Below are positions 20,943-29,399 of a DNA stretch of 39,340 bases, piece by piece. The DNA is taken from the NCBI GenBank assembly GCA_017617495.1, contig JAFZWD010000010.1, forward strand, positions 1 through 39,340. The letters run 5' to 3'. The number at the start of each line of letters is the position of its first letter. Positions within the stretch are counted from its first letter, which is position 1. This DNA is from Bacteroidales bacterium. GTDB lineage: Bacteria; Bacteroidota; Bacteroidia; Bacteroidales; UBA932. The notes under the pieces are model-generated. The model saw only the letters and a list, made by a program, of their open reading frames with translations, did not search any database and had not been told where the DNA came from. Position numbers and translations under genes: made by a program.

Positions 20943-22193
20943 ATGAAAGAAGCACAAATCCTCAAGTCCTACGAGATAGCGAAAGAGCGTTATGCCGCTG
21001 TCGGCGTGGACACTGACAAAGCTGTCGAGATTCTCGAAAAAACTCCAATTTCCCTGCACTGCTGGCAGACCGACGACGTAATCGGTTTCGAAAGCGCGGC
21101 GGGCCTTTCCGGAGGCATCCAGACCACCGGCAACTATCCCGGCAGGGCCCGCAACATCGACGAAGTCCGCAAGGATGTCCTGTTTGCCAAGAGCCTCATC
21201 GCCGGCAACCACCGCCTGAATCTGCACGAAATCTACGGCGATTTCGGCGGCAAGTTCGTCGACCGCGACCAGGTGGACGTCCGCTATTTCGAAAGCTGGA
21301 TTCAGTGGGCGAAGGAAAACGGCCTCAAACTCGATTTCAACTCCACATCCTTCGGACACCCCAAGAGCGGGGACCTGTCGCTGAGCAATCCAGACAAGGG
21401 TATCCGCGACTTCTGGATCGAGCATACCAAGCGCTGCCGCCGCATTGCGGATGCGATGGGCAAGGCCCAGGGAGACCCCTGTATAATGAACATCTGGGTG
21501 CACGACGGCAGCAAGGACCAGACCGTTGAGCGCAAGCGCTACCGCGAGATATTCGCAGAGTCGCTCGACGAGATTCTGAAAGAAGATCTCCCCGGCATGA
21601 AGACCTGCCTGGAGGCGAAACTCTTCGGCATTGGCCTGGAAAGCTACACTGTAGGTTCCCACGATTTCGTGGCCGGATACTGCGCCACCCGCAAACTGAT
21701 GTACACCCTGGATACCGGCCATTACGAAATGACGGAAAACGTGTCCGACATGGTGGCTTCCCTGCTTTTGTTCGTTCCCGAACTGATGCTCCACGTGTCA
21801 CGCCCCATCCGCTGGGACTCCGACCACGTTACCATCATGAACGACCAGACGCTCGACCTCTTCAAGGAAATCGTACGCGCAGATGCACTGCACCGCGCAC
21901 ATATCGGACTGGACTACTTCGATGCCGCAATCAACCGCATAGGCGCCTATGTGATCGGCAGCCGCGCCACTCAGAAGTGCCTGCTGAGCGCACTCCTGGA
22001 GCCGCTTGCAAAACTTCGCGAATACGAAGACGCCGGCAAGGGCTTCCAGCGCCTGGCGCTTCTGGAAGAAGCCAAAACCCTGCCTTTCGGCGCCGTGTTC
22101 GACTGGTTCAACTATAAGAACGGCGTACCTGTGGGTGAGGCCTTCATTCCCGAAATCGAGAAGTACGAGAAAGAAGTAACCAGCAAGAGATAG
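20943..22193 (+). CDS. rhaA: L-rhamnose isomerase
   Basis: 416 residues, as in E. coli RhaA (about 419). Signatures include CWQTDDVIGFE near the N-terminus, GNHRLNLHEIYGDF, LDFNSTSFGHPKSG, NIWVHDGSKD, CLEAKLFGIGLESYTVGSHDF and LDTGHYE, which supply the metal-binding Glu, Asp and His residues. It converts L-rhamnose to L-rhamnulose. It follows rhaB after 2 bases. No insertion of the palindromic repeats is seen in it. Confidence 0.95.
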   Translation: MKEAQILKSYEIAKERYAAVGVDTDKAVEILEKTPISLHCWQTDDVIGFESAAGLSGGIQTTGNYPGRARNIDEVRKDVLFAKSLIAGNHRLNLHEIYGDFGGKFVDRDQVDVRYFESWIQWAKENGLKLDFNSTSFGHPKSGDLSLSNPDKGIRDFWIEHTKRCRRIADAMGKAQGDPCIMNIWVHDGSKDQTVERKRYREIFAESLDEILKEDLPGMKTCLEAKLFGIGLESYTVGSHDFVAGYCATRKLMYTLDTGHYEMTENVSDMVASLLLFVPELMLHVSRPIRWDSDHVTIMNDQTLDLFKEIVRADALHRAHIGLDYFDAAINRIGAYVIGSRATQKCLLSALLEPLAKLREYEDAGKGFQRLALLEEAKTLPFGAVFDWFNYKNGVPVGEAFIPEIEKYEKEVTSKR

Positions 22194-22195
22194 AC

Positions 22196-23203
22196 ATGAA
22201 CATATTATTCGGTTTATTAATCATTGCGATCGGGGCGTTCTGCCAGAGCAGCTGCTACGTTCCCATCAACAAGATCAAGGCCTGGAGCTGGGAGAGTTAC
22301 TGGGTGGTGCAGGGTGTATTCGCCTGGCTGCTGTTCCCGCTTCTTGGAGCGCTCCTGGCCATTCCTGCCGGGGAATCCCTGCTGCAACTGTTCGCCGCCA
22401 ACGGCAAGGCCAGCCTCCTCACCATCCTGTTCGGAGTGCTGTGGGGCGTAGGCGGACTCACCTTCGGACTCAGCATGCGCTATCTGGGCATAGCCCTCGG
22501 GCAGAGCATCGCCCTCGGCACCTGCGCAGGCCTCGGCGCAATCCTGGGCCCGGTGTTTACCGGGCACGCCCATGACCTCACGTCATCCGTCATCATCGGA
22601 GTGGTTGTAACGCTTGTCGGCATCGCAATCATCGGAGTCGCCGGCGCAATGAAGGCTTCGGCGCTTCCCGAGGAGGAAAAGAAGAAGGCCGTAAAGGACT
22701 TCAACTTCGGCAAGGGCATCTTCGTGGCTCTTCTCTGCGGATTCATGAGCGCCTGCTTCAATATCGGTCTCAGCTTCGGCGAGCCGCTTTCCTGGGCAGA
22801 AACTCCCGATATGTTCAAGAGCCTTCCCGCTACGCTTCTGGTTACCCTGGGCGGATTCATCACCAACGCGGTTTACTGCTTCTGGCAGAACAGCAGGAAC
22901 AAGACCTGGGGCGACTACAAGCAGGGCTCCCTCTGGGGGCACAACCTCGCTTTCTGTGCGCTGGCCGGTCTGCTTTGGTACAGCCAGTTCTTCGGCCTGT
23001 CGCTGGGCAAAGGCTTCCTTGCCGAATCCCCCGCACTCATCACTTTCAGCTGGTGCATACTTATGGCGCTCAATGTCATATTCAGTAATGTCTGGGGCAT
23101 TATCCTGAAGGAATGGAAGGGAGTTTCCGGGAAAACCATCGCAGTTCTTGTCTGCGGCCTGGCAGTTTTGATTATCAGCACTTTCCTTCCTCAGGTAATA
23201 TGA
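22196..23203 (+). CDS. rhaT: L-rhamnose-proton symporter
   Basis: 335 residues with ten or so hydrophobic helices, starting LLIIAIGAFCQSSCYVPINK and including GLSMRYLGIALGQSIALG and FKSLPATLLVTLGGFITNAVYC. The length and these motifs match RhaT of the DMT superfamily, which brings L-rhamnose into the cell with protons. It begins 2 bases after rhaA and its stop overlaps the rhaD start as ATGA. Confidence 0.93.
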   Translation: MNILFGLLIIAIGAFCQSSCYVPINKIKAWSWESYWVVQGVFAWLLFPLLGALLAIPAGESLLQLFAANGKASLLTILFGVLWGVGGLTFGLSMRYLGIALGQSIALGTCAGLGAILGPVFTGHAHDLTSSVIIGVVVTLVGIAIIGVAGAMKASALPEEEKKKAVKDFNFGKGIFVALLCGFMSACFNIGLSFGEPLSWAETPDMFKSLPATLLVTLGGFITNAVYCFWQNSRNKTWGDYKQGSLWGHNLAFCALAGLLWYSQFFGLSLGKGFLAESPALITFSWCILMALNVIFSNVWGIILKEWKGVSGKTIAVLVCGLAVLIISTFLPQVI

Positions 23204-24009
23204 GCGTTTTAGACAAAAGGCCGGGCCTGAAGGCCCAGATCGACCGCGTGGCGGAAGTGGCCGGCTACCTTTGGCAGAAAGGCTGGGCGGAGCGCAACGG
23301 CGGGAATATCACCGTGAATATCAGCGACCAGGTAGATGATGCCCTGAGGGCCCTGCCCGGCATCAGCGGACCGCACCCTATCGGTAAGACGCTGCCTCAC
23401 ATCAAAGGCTGCTGGTTCTACTGCAAGGGCACCGGCAAACGCATGCGCGACCTGGCACGGGACCCTATGGCAAACGGCGCCATAATCCGCATTCTGCCGG
23501 ACTGCGCAAACTACGAGATAGTTGCGGACAGCACTGTCGCTCCCACATCGGAACTGCCTTCCCACCTTGCGGTACACGACTATCTGCTCGCCAAGGGCTC
23601 CCCTTACCGCGCATCCCTGCACACCCATCCCATCGAACTGGTCGCGCTTACGCACAGCCGCAAATGGCTACAGAAAGATGCGGCCACCCATATGCTTTGG
23701 TCCATGATTCCCGAGACCAAAGCCTTCTGTCCCAGAGGTCTGGGAATGGTCCCGTATATGCTTCCTTCGAGCGTCGAGCTGGCGGATGCGACCATCAGGG
23801 CCATCGACGAAGACTACGACGTGGTCATGTGGGAAAAACACGGTGTGTTTGCAGTAGACGTGGACATTATGGACGCCTTCGACCAGGTGGATGTGCTTAA
23901 CAAAGCCGCCCAAATCTACATTGCGGCAAAGAATATGGGCTTTGAGCCGGAAGGTATGACCGATGCCCAGATGAAGGAACTCAGCGAGGCCTTCTCATTA
24001 CCGAAATAG
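23200..24009 (+). CDS. rhaD: Rhamnulose-1-phosphate aldolase
   Basis: 269 residues from the ATG at 23200, which overlaps the rhaT stop (ATGA); the longer in-frame extension lies inside rhaT. Class II aldolase features: GWAERNGGNITVNI, the zinc-binding HTH in RASLHTHPIELVALTH, and the third His region WEKHGVFAVDVDIMDAFD. It cleaves L-rhamnulose 1-phosphate into dihydroxyacetone phosphate and L-lactaldehyde, completing the pathway in this operon. No lactaldehyde reductase or dehydrogenase gene is adjacent. Confidence 0.94.
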   Translation: MSVLDKRPGLKAQIDRVAEVAGYLWQKGWAERNGGNITVNISDQVDDALRALPGISGPHPIGKTLPHIKGCWFYCKGTGKRMRDLARDPMANGAIIRILPDCANYEIVADSTVAPTSELPSHLAVHDYLLAKGSPYRASLHTHPIELVALTHSRKWLQKDAATHMLWSMIPETKAFCPRGLGMVPYMLPSSVELADATIRAIDEDYDVVMWEKHGVFAVDVDIMDAFDQVDVLNKAAQIYIAAKNMGFEPEGMTDAQMKELSEAFSLPK

Positions 24010-24183
24010 TTACCGGACCCATCAGGCCGGAGGGAGTAAGCGGGGAGTCTGCGCTGTAGAAGGCCCTGGTGGTGTAGGTATGCTTTTGGGCTCCCGGCTG
24101 AGCGTCGCCGATCAGGCGGTTCGGCCAGGTGTTGACCACCTTTACCTCGACAGTGTTCTTGCCGGGTTTAAGCAAACCTGTTT
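23981..24183 (-). pseudogene. C-terminal relic of a rhamnosidase-like (GH106/GH2-type) glycoside hydrolase
   Basis: The minus-strand frame just after the GH3 stop reads TGLLKPGKN, NTVEVKVVNTWPNRLIGD, then YTTRAFYSADSPLTPSGLMG and PVTI. This is the C-terminal beta-sandwich end typical of GH106 alpha-L-rhamnosidases and related GH2-like enzymes. Only about 55 recognisable residues remain; the catalytic part and any start are absent. The fragment begins at the GH3 stop codon and its end runs into the 3' end of rhaD. It looks like the remains of a deletion that fused the tail of one hydrolase gene to the end of another. A rhamnosidase would fit the adjacent rhamnose genes. Confidence 0.7.
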
Positions 24184-26253
24184 CTAAAACGACACTTCCT
24201 TCTCCAGGCGTATGTCTGCGGAGGAGGCGCCGATGAGTATCCGATAGTCGCAATTGTCAACCTTCCAGGTGTGAGTGGCTGGGTCATAGTAACTGAAAGC
24301 GTTGGAGTCCAGGTGGATTGTGTAGTGTTGTGTTTTTCCGGGCTGGATGAGGTGCTTTTCATACCCTTTGAGCTCTTTTTCCGGACGCGGGACCGAAGGA
24401 TTGACCGGCGCCACATAGAGTTGAGCTGTTTCCTTCGCAGCAACCTTGCCGGTATTGCGCACGTTAAAGTGCACATCGAAGCCGTCGCCGGATTCCTCTA
24501 CCGAAATGTCGCTGTACTCGAAACTGCTATAACCCAAACCGTATCCGAATGGATACAGGGGCTCGACGCCGAAATGTTTCGCACCTCGGTATCCCAGGAA
24601 GATCCCTTCTCCATAAACTATATAAGGATAGTCGTCCAGGCTGTGCCCGTAGCGGGCTGCGGCCTTTCTGGGTACGATTCCGTACCACTTCTGGGCTGGA
24701 TTCTTTTCGAGTGCACCCCAGAAAGTGAACGGGAGTTTTCCGGACGGAGAGGCCTTTCCCGAAAGAATGGCCGCCAGGGCACTGCCGCCTTCCTGACCGG
24801 AATACCAGGTCAGAAGAATTGCCTTCACTTTTTCCGACCATGGCGACAAATCAAATTCACCTCCTGAATTCGCCACCACAATCACATTGGGATTGCAGGA
24901 CGCAATGCTTAGAATCAGCGAATCCTGCCCATTCGGCAAGTTGTACGTACGGTCGAAATTTTCGCCTTCCGTCTTACGGTCAAAACCTACGCAGACCACC
25001 ACGGCAGCTGCATTTTTCAGCAAATCGGGAGCAGGGAAATCTTCAGCAACCACATTCCAACCCTTTCCGAGACCAAGCAGGCCGGATGCGGGCGTTACGC
25101 CCTTCCCCTCTCCGGGATTTACATATCCCGATCCGCCGCCGCACGCCAACACATGCGCATTCGGGCCGGTTACCACAATCAGGTTCTTCTTCCCGGGCTT
25201 CAGAGGAAGAATGCCGTCTTTGTTTTTCAAAAGCACCGGACCTTCCAGGGCAATTTCGTATGCGCGCTTCTGCGACAGTTCCTGGTCCTCGGCTGCAGGA
25301 TCGGGCTCCAGTTTTGCATCCAGGAAGCCAAAAGCCGACAGTGTCTGCAGGATATGCCGGCATTTTTCGTCGATATCTGTCTCCGAAATAACTCCGTTTT
25401 CCAGGAGCGCCTTCAATTCTGCCGGTCTGGTCACAAAAATACGTGGCATCTCCAGGTCGGCTCCGCCTATTATGAAGCCCAAAGAAGAATAGGTCGAACC
25501 CCAGTCCGTCATAACGATGCCCTCATGCCCCCAGGCGCGAAGATTATCCTTAATCAACCAGGGGTTTTCGCCGGCGTAAACGCCATTGACCGGATTGTAA
25601 CTGGTCATTACAGCGCCCACGCCCGCCTTCTCCACTGCCTTGCGGAAGGTCGGGAAATAGATTTCGTTAATGGTGCGCTCATCGGCATTGGAACTTACAC
25701 CATGTCGGTCGTACTCCTGCTGATTAAGCGCGAAATGCTTGATGGTAGCGATTACACCCTGGTCCTGCACGCCTCGGATATAGCTCGCTGCCGTCTCGCC
25801 GGCAAGATAGGGATCTTCGCCATAATACTCGAAATTGCGGCCGCAAAGTGCACTGCGATAGATATTAACACCTGGGCCAAGGACAATCTGCACTCCTTGC
25901 TTCCGTGCGGCACATCCAATGCCGGCCCCCATCTCATAAACTACAGAACGGTTCCATGTAGCAGCCACGGAAAGACCACACGGGTAAAAGGTGCTGTGGA
26001 CATTCTTAAGGCTTACATTTGTAACGCCCTGCGGACCATCTGCCATCCGGACGGACGGAATGCCCAATCTGGGAACGGAGTAGGTATTAAAACCGTCCAC
26101 CTTGCCGGAAAGCATTTCAATCTTTTCGTCCAAAGTCATCTGCGACACGAGTGCCGCAGCACGGTCCTTATCCGCCTGACGGACAGTCGGCGCAGCTGCT
26201 AATCCTATGCTTACCAGCATAGATGAGAACAACAAGGAGAAAAACCTAAGCAT
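24184..26253 (-). CDS. Secreted GH3 beta-glucosidase-like glycoside hydrolase
   Basis: 689 residues from the ATG at 26253. An ATG at 26283 in the same frame precedes and overlaps the -7 box (26273-26280), so the later start is preferred; it also begins a clean signal peptide, MLRFFSLLFSSMLVSIGLAAA. The GH3 N-terminal barrel has RMADGPQGVTN, GRNFEYYGEDPYLAGE, the KHF sugar-binding motif in ATIKHFALNQQE, and the nucleophile Asp in GIVMTDWGSTYSS (about residue 250). The C-terminal sandwich holds CVGFDRKTEGENFDR with a likely acid/base Glu, and a fibronectin-III-like domain closes the protein. It probably removes terminal beta-glucosyl or related residues in the periplasm. It faces the rha genes convergently. 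Confidence 0.92.
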   Translation of the reverse strand: MLRFFSLLFSSMLVSIGLAAAPTVRQADKDRAAALVSQMTLDEKIEMLSGKVDGFNTYSVPRLGIPSVRMADGPQGVTNVSLKNVHSTFYPCGLSVAATWNRSVVYEMGAGIGCAARKQGVQIVLGPGVNIYRSALCGRNFEYYGEDPYLAGETAASYIRGVQDQGVIATIKHFALNQQEYDRHGVSSNADERTINEIYFPTFRKAVEKAGVGAVMTSYNPVNGVYAGENPWLIKDNLRAWGHEGIVMTDWGSTYSSLGFIIGGADLEMPRIFVTRPAELKALLENGVISETDIDEKCRHILQTLSAFGFLDAKLEPDPAAEDQELSQKRAYEIALEGPVLLKNKDGILPLKPGKKNLIVVTGPNAHVLACGGGSGYVNPGEGKGVTPASGLLGLGKGWNVVAEDFPAPDLLKNAAAVVVCVGFDRKTEGENFDRTYNLPNGQDSLILSIASCNPNVIVVANSGGEFDLSPWSEKVKAILLTWYSGQEGGSALAAILSGKASPSGKLPFTFWGALEKNPAQKWYGIVPRKAAARYGHSLDDYPYIVYGEGIFLGYRGAKHFGVEPLYPFGYGLGYSSFEYSDISVEESGDGFDVHFNVRNTGKVAAKETAQLYVAPVNPSVPRPEKELKGYEKHLIQPGKTQHYTIHLDSNAFSYYDPATHTWKVDNCDYRILIGASSADIRLEKEVSF

Positions 26254-26272
26254 ATTACAATTCACGAACATA

Positions 26273-26280
26273 CAAATATA
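26273..26280 (-). promoter_or_regulatory. -7 promoter box for the GH3 gene
   Basis: TATATTTG on the minus strand, 19 bases before the chosen ATG at 26253. Confidence 0.55.
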
Positions 26281-26317
26281 CATTATTTGCTCGTTTTACA
26301 GTCAACACAAATTTTAT

Positions 26318-26349
26318 TTTGTACAATTTAAAAATTGTTTATATCTTTG
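26318..26349 (+). promoter_or_regulatory. Promoter of the toxin-antitoxin-like pair
   Basis: TTTG at 26318-26321 and TATCTTTG at 26342-26349 are 20 bases apart, a full Bacteroidetes promoter, 15 bases before the ATG at 26365. Confidence 0.75.
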
Positions 26350-26364
26350 CGAAAAGTATTAGTT

Positions 26365-26913
26365 ATGAAGTTTGCAGACATATTGAACAATGGGAAACTC
26401 TGGGCTGTAGTGTATGATGGTGATTCTACCGACATACTAACAAAAACGTTGTCAGACTGGTTGAACCCAGCGTTTTTGTTCCAGTTTTTCTCTGCCAATA
26501 TGGACGATTTGGCAAAGTACTTCAACATTACAAACTTAGACCTTGCAATTTACGATACCGTAACGGACGCCGCTTCCCTTTCTTGTTTAATATTAGATAT
26601 AAGTCCCAAGGCCGATTTGGACACCTTGTTCCGCCCCTTGGAGAACTATAGAATAAAAGAAATGCTTCTATCAAGAGAAAAAGCCAAAGGGCGTCGACAG
26701 TCAAATCATCCCTCCTGGTTGAGGATATATGCAATCAAACTGGATAATGGCATCTATTTGGTAACCGGGGGAGCCATAAAACTCACGCATTTGATGAGCG
26801 AACGACAACACACGATAGATCAACTCTCAATAATGGAAAAAGTGAGGAATTATTTGATTGATTCTGGTATTTATGATTGTGATGGATTAAAAAATTATAT
26901 GGCAAGCATATGA
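26365..26913 (+). CDS. Candidate RelE/HigB-like toxin
   Basis: 182 residues from the ATG at 26365; an earlier alternative start at 26335 falls inside the promoter. No signal peptide or membrane segment. The N-terminal half (MKFADILNNGKLWAVVYDGD, then WLNPAFLFQFFSANMDDLAKYF) is not familiar to me from a named domain. The C-terminal half, SWLRIYAIKLDNGIYLVTGG followed by AIKLT and a helical QHTIDQLSIMEKVRNYLID, resembles the core strands and last helix of RelE/HigB-type toxins. The gene overlaps the following Xre-family gene by 4 bases, in the toxin-first order of higBA. Base composition is visibly richer in A and T than the flanks, which suggests transfer. Toxin activity is inference. Confidence 0.6.
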   Translation: MKFADILNNGKLWAVVYDGDSTDILTKTLSDWLNPAFLFQFFSANMDDLAKYFNITNLDLAIYDTVTDAASLSCLILDISPKADLDTLFRPLENYRIKEMLLSREKAKGRRQSNHPSWLRIYAIKLDNGIYLVTGGAIKLTHLMSERQHTIDQLSIMEKVRNYLIDSGIYDCDGLKNYMASI

Positions 26914-27332
26914 CAACACTTGATTTCCTTAATGCCAATAAACAAACAGAGGGCAACCAGTTTATTGAGCAGGCACAATATCTGAAGGACAACTGGGGTT
27001 GGTTGAAGTATTCCTATGCGGTTGCTATCAAAATGCGACGGCGTATGGCAGAGTTGGGCCTCACCCAGAGAATGCTGGCCAACGAACTGGGGTGCACTCA
27101 ACAACACATTTCTGTACTTCTAGCCGGGCGGGCAAACATGACTCTTGAAACGCTTTCAAAACTCGAAAGCGCATTGAAGATTAATCTGCTCTCTTCCATT
27201 TTATCTGGTTATCAGGAAGAGTCAGTCGGGTATCTATCTGACTCTGGGGACAATAGCAATCTGCCTCTGGGTACCAGCAAATTCGTTGACGGTTACAGCC
27301 CCCGTAAGAAAAAAGGCCCTAAAAAGAAATAA
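26910..27332 (+). CDS. Xre-family HTH protein, candidate antitoxin
   Basis: 140 residues. The helix-turn-helix is RRRMAELGLTQRMLANELGC followed by TQQHISVLLAGRANMTLETL, a typical Xre fold near residues 43-85. A short helical N-terminus and a basic tail (PRKKKGPKKK) flank it. The start overlaps the previous gene's stop as ATGA, so the two are translated together. In HigBA-like modules the HTH protein neutralises the toxin and represses the shared promoter, which here carries a full -33/-7 pair. It ends immediately next to the stop of the convergent gene at 27333. Confidence 0.75.
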   Translation: MTTLDFLNANKQTEGNQFIEQAQYLKDNWGWLKYSYAVAIKMRRRMAELGLTQRMLANELGCTQQHISVLLAGRANMTLETLSKLESALKINLLSSILSGYQEESVGYLSDSGDNSNLPLGTSKFVDGYSPRKKKGPKKK

Positions 27333-27899
27333 CTATTTCACCAGCGCTTTGACGGCACCCATCGGGAGGGCGACACAGACGAGGTTCAGGCGGGAGTTGA
27401 TTTCGTCATAACGGAACTGCATCTTGGGGTTGACGCTGCCGTCCTTGCGGAAGTAGTGCTTCCACTTGATGTATTTTGGGAAGTCCGAGAAGCGTTCGAC
27501 CGAGAGATTCGAGGGGGCGTAAACCTTGACGAAGCCGTCCAGAGCCTCGAAGCGCACGGTGTAGCTGATGGCCTCGACGAAAAAGGTCTTGCTCAAATCG
27601 ACGCTGGTGCCGGAAATGGCGATGATGCCACCCTCTTCTTCCTTATACTCGGTATTGTAATAGCAGAGCTTGGGGTTGTCGCTGTTGCGCTGATATGCCA
27701 GGAACAGCTGCCCCTCGATGTGCTTGCGCGAGGCGCTGTCCACCTTCACCAGCACGAAATCGGCTCCGTCGGCGGCCTTAAAGGATCCGTCGGGCTGAAG
27801 CGTAAACAACTGCTGGTCGAAACTTTTGAGTTCGACCCCCTGGGCCATGGCCGCAAGAGACATCACGGCCAGAGCCAAAACAATGATAAGACGTTTCAT
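27333..27899 (-). CDS. Secreted protein of unknown function
   Basis: 188 residues with an SPI signal peptide, MKRLIIVLALAVMSLAAMAQ. The mature part is beta-rich: VELKSFDQQLFTLQPDGSFK, FFVEAISYTVRFEALDGFVK, KMQFRYDEINSRLNLVCVAL. There is no recognisable catalytic motif. It begins 3 bases after the pheS stop and is probably the last gene of a three-gene operon with pheS and the small secreted protein at 28942-29370. I do not recognise the family. Confidence 0.75.
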   Translation of the reverse strand: MKRLIIVLALAVMSLAAMAQGVELKSFDQQLFTLQPDGSFKAADGADFVLVKVDSASRKHIEGQLFLAYQRNSDNPKLCYYNTEYKEEEGGIIAISGTSVDLSKTFFVEAISYTVRFEALDGFVKVYAPSNLSVERFSDFPKYIKWKHYFRKDGSVNPKMQFRYDEINSRLNLVCVALPMGAVKALVK

Positions 27900-27902
27900 A
27901 AA

Positions 27903-28940
27903 CTAAACTTCAGTTGCCGCTTCGAATTCGTGGAGGAAGCGGAGGTCGTTCTCGAAATAATGCCGCAGGTCGTTCACCTGCCACTTGAGCATGGCGATAC
28001 GTTCCAGGCCCATGCCGAAGGCGAAGCCGCTGTATTTCTTGGAATCTATTCCGCTGGCTTCCAGCACGTTAGGGTCTACCATGCCGCAACCCATAATCTC
28101 CAGCCAGCCGGTTCCTTTGCAGATATTGCAACCCTTGCCGTGGCAGATATTGCAGCTCACGTCCACCTCGGCGGAAGGTTCGGTGAAGGGGAAGAACGAA
28201 GGACGCATGCGGATCTGGGCGTCGGCACCGAACATCTCGCGGGCGAACAGCAGAATCGCCTGCTTAAGGTCGGCGAAGGTCACGTGCTCATCGATATAAA
28301 GACCCTCGATCTGATGGAAGATGCAGTGCGCGCGGGCGCTGATGGCCTCGTTGCGGAAAACGCGGCCGGGGCAGACAACGCGGATGGGAAGAGGCATCTT
28401 CTCCATCGTGCGGACCTGCACCGAAGAGGTGTGGGTGCGGAGCAGAAGCGGGTTCAGGTGCCCTGCGGAGATGAAGAAAGTGTCCTGCATGTCGCGGGCA
28501 GGGTGGTTCGGAGGGAAGTTGAGCGCCTCGAACACGTGGTAGTCGTCCTCGATCTCCGGGCCTTCGGCCACGTCGTAACCGAACTTGCGGAAGATGTCCA
28601 CAATCTCCTGGCGCACGATGCTCACGGGGTGGCGCGAGCCCAGCTCGAACTGCTCCCCGGGGAGGGAGAGGTCCTGCGCGGGGCCTTCGGCCGATGCCGA
28701 CCCGGCGGCAGAGGCCTTCAGCTCCTCGATACGGGCGAGGGCGGCCTGCTTGAGTTCGTTCAGCGGGCGCCCGAACTCCGCCTTCTGCTCGCGGCTCACC
28801 TCGCGGAACGCTTCGAACAGCGCGGTTATCTCGCCTTTCTTGCCCAGAAAGCGCACGCGCGCTTCTTCAACTTCCTTTTCGGTCTTGCACTTGAGTTCTT
28901 TCAACTCAGCAAGAACCCTGTCTATTTCTGCTCTTGTCAT
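27903..28940 (-). CDS. pheS: Phenylalanine-tRNA ligase alpha subunit
   Basis: 345 residues. The N-terminal coiled coil (LAELKELKCKTEKEVEEARV and AALARIEELKASAAG) binds tRNA. Class II synthetase motifs follow: FNFRKFGYDVAEGPEIE-like region, NFPPNHPARDMQDTFF, LLRTHTSSVQVR (motif 2 region), and GFAFGMGLERIAMLKW (motif 3). A four-cysteine loop, CNICHGKGCNICKGTGW, lies near residue 265, as in many bacterial PheS proteins. It charges tRNA-Phe with the beta subunit, which is not in this window. It lies between two small secreted-protein genes with gaps of 1 and 3 bases. Confidence 0.96.
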   Translation of the reverse strand: MTRAEIDRVLAELKELKCKTEKEVEEARVRFLGKKGEITALFEAFREVSREQKAEFGRPLNELKQAALARIEELKASAAGSASAEGPAQDLSLPGEQFELGSRHPVSIVRQEIVDIFRKFGYDVAEGPEIEDDYHVFEALNFPPNHPARDMQDTFFISAGHLNPLLLRTHTSSVQVRTMEKMPLPIRVVCPGRVFRNEAISARAHCIFHQIEGLYIDEHVTFADLKQAILLFAREMFGADAQIRMRPSFFPFTEPSAEVDVSCNICHGKGCNICKGTGWLEIMGCGMVDPNVLEASGIDSKKYSGFAFGMGLERIAMLKWQVNDLRHYFENDLRFLHEFEAATEV

Positions 28941-28941
28941 A

Positions 28942-29370
28942 TTACTTCTTGCCTTCCAGTTTGGCGGCCCTCTTTTCGCGGATCTTCTTGTTGCGGGCCG
29001 CTCCCATCTTGAGATACTTGTTCCACTGCTGCTCGTTCAGGATCTTCTTGACGGCATCGTAGGTCCTGTCGGCCCACTTGTCCTGGACCAGGATGTAGAG
29101 GTCCTCGTTGGACACCTTGGCCTCCGACATACTCTTGAGCTCGTCCCTCAACCCTTTGAAGTCGTTTACGAGGATGGAATCCAGATAGAAAACCTGCCAG
29201 TCTGCCAGGTCCAGCGACTGGGTGTACTTGTCCAGCTGGTTCTCGATGGCCTCGTAGAACTGCTTTTCCTCTTCGGCGGGGCTCAGCGGCGCGCGCTGCT
29301 CTTCCTGCGCAAAAAGCGCCGAAGGCATCAGGGCAACCAGGGCCGTGAGTATGATTTTAAGTGCTCTCAT
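28942..29370 (-). CDS. Small secreted helical protein of unknown function
   Basis: 142 residues with a signal peptide, MRALKIILTALVALMPSALFAQ. The mature part is predicted helical and charged, with EEKQFYEAIENQLDKYTQSL, LADWQVFYLDSILVNDFKGL and YDAVKKILNEQQWNKYLKMG, and a basic tail NKKIREKRAAKLEGKK. The layout recalls periplasmic chaperones of the Spy/CpxP type, but I see no diagnostic LTxxQ motif apart from ILNEQQW. It is the first gene of the operon that contains pheS, one base before the pheS start. Confidence 0.75.
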   Translation of the reverse strand: MRALKIILTALVALMPSALFAQEEQRAPLSPAEEEKQFYEAIENQLDKYTQSLDLADWQVFYLDSILVNDFKGLRDELKSMSEAKVSNEDLYILVQDKWADRTYDAVKKILNEQQWNKYLKMGAARNKKIREKRAAKLEGKK

Positions 29371-29383
29371 GTGCGTATCGCCG

Positions 29384-29391
29384 CAAAATTA
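29384..29391 (-). promoter_or_regulatory. -7 promoter box for the pheS operon
   Basis: TAATTTTG on the minus strand, 13 bases before the ATG at 29370. Confidence 0.55.
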
Positions 29392-29399
29392 ACACAAAT

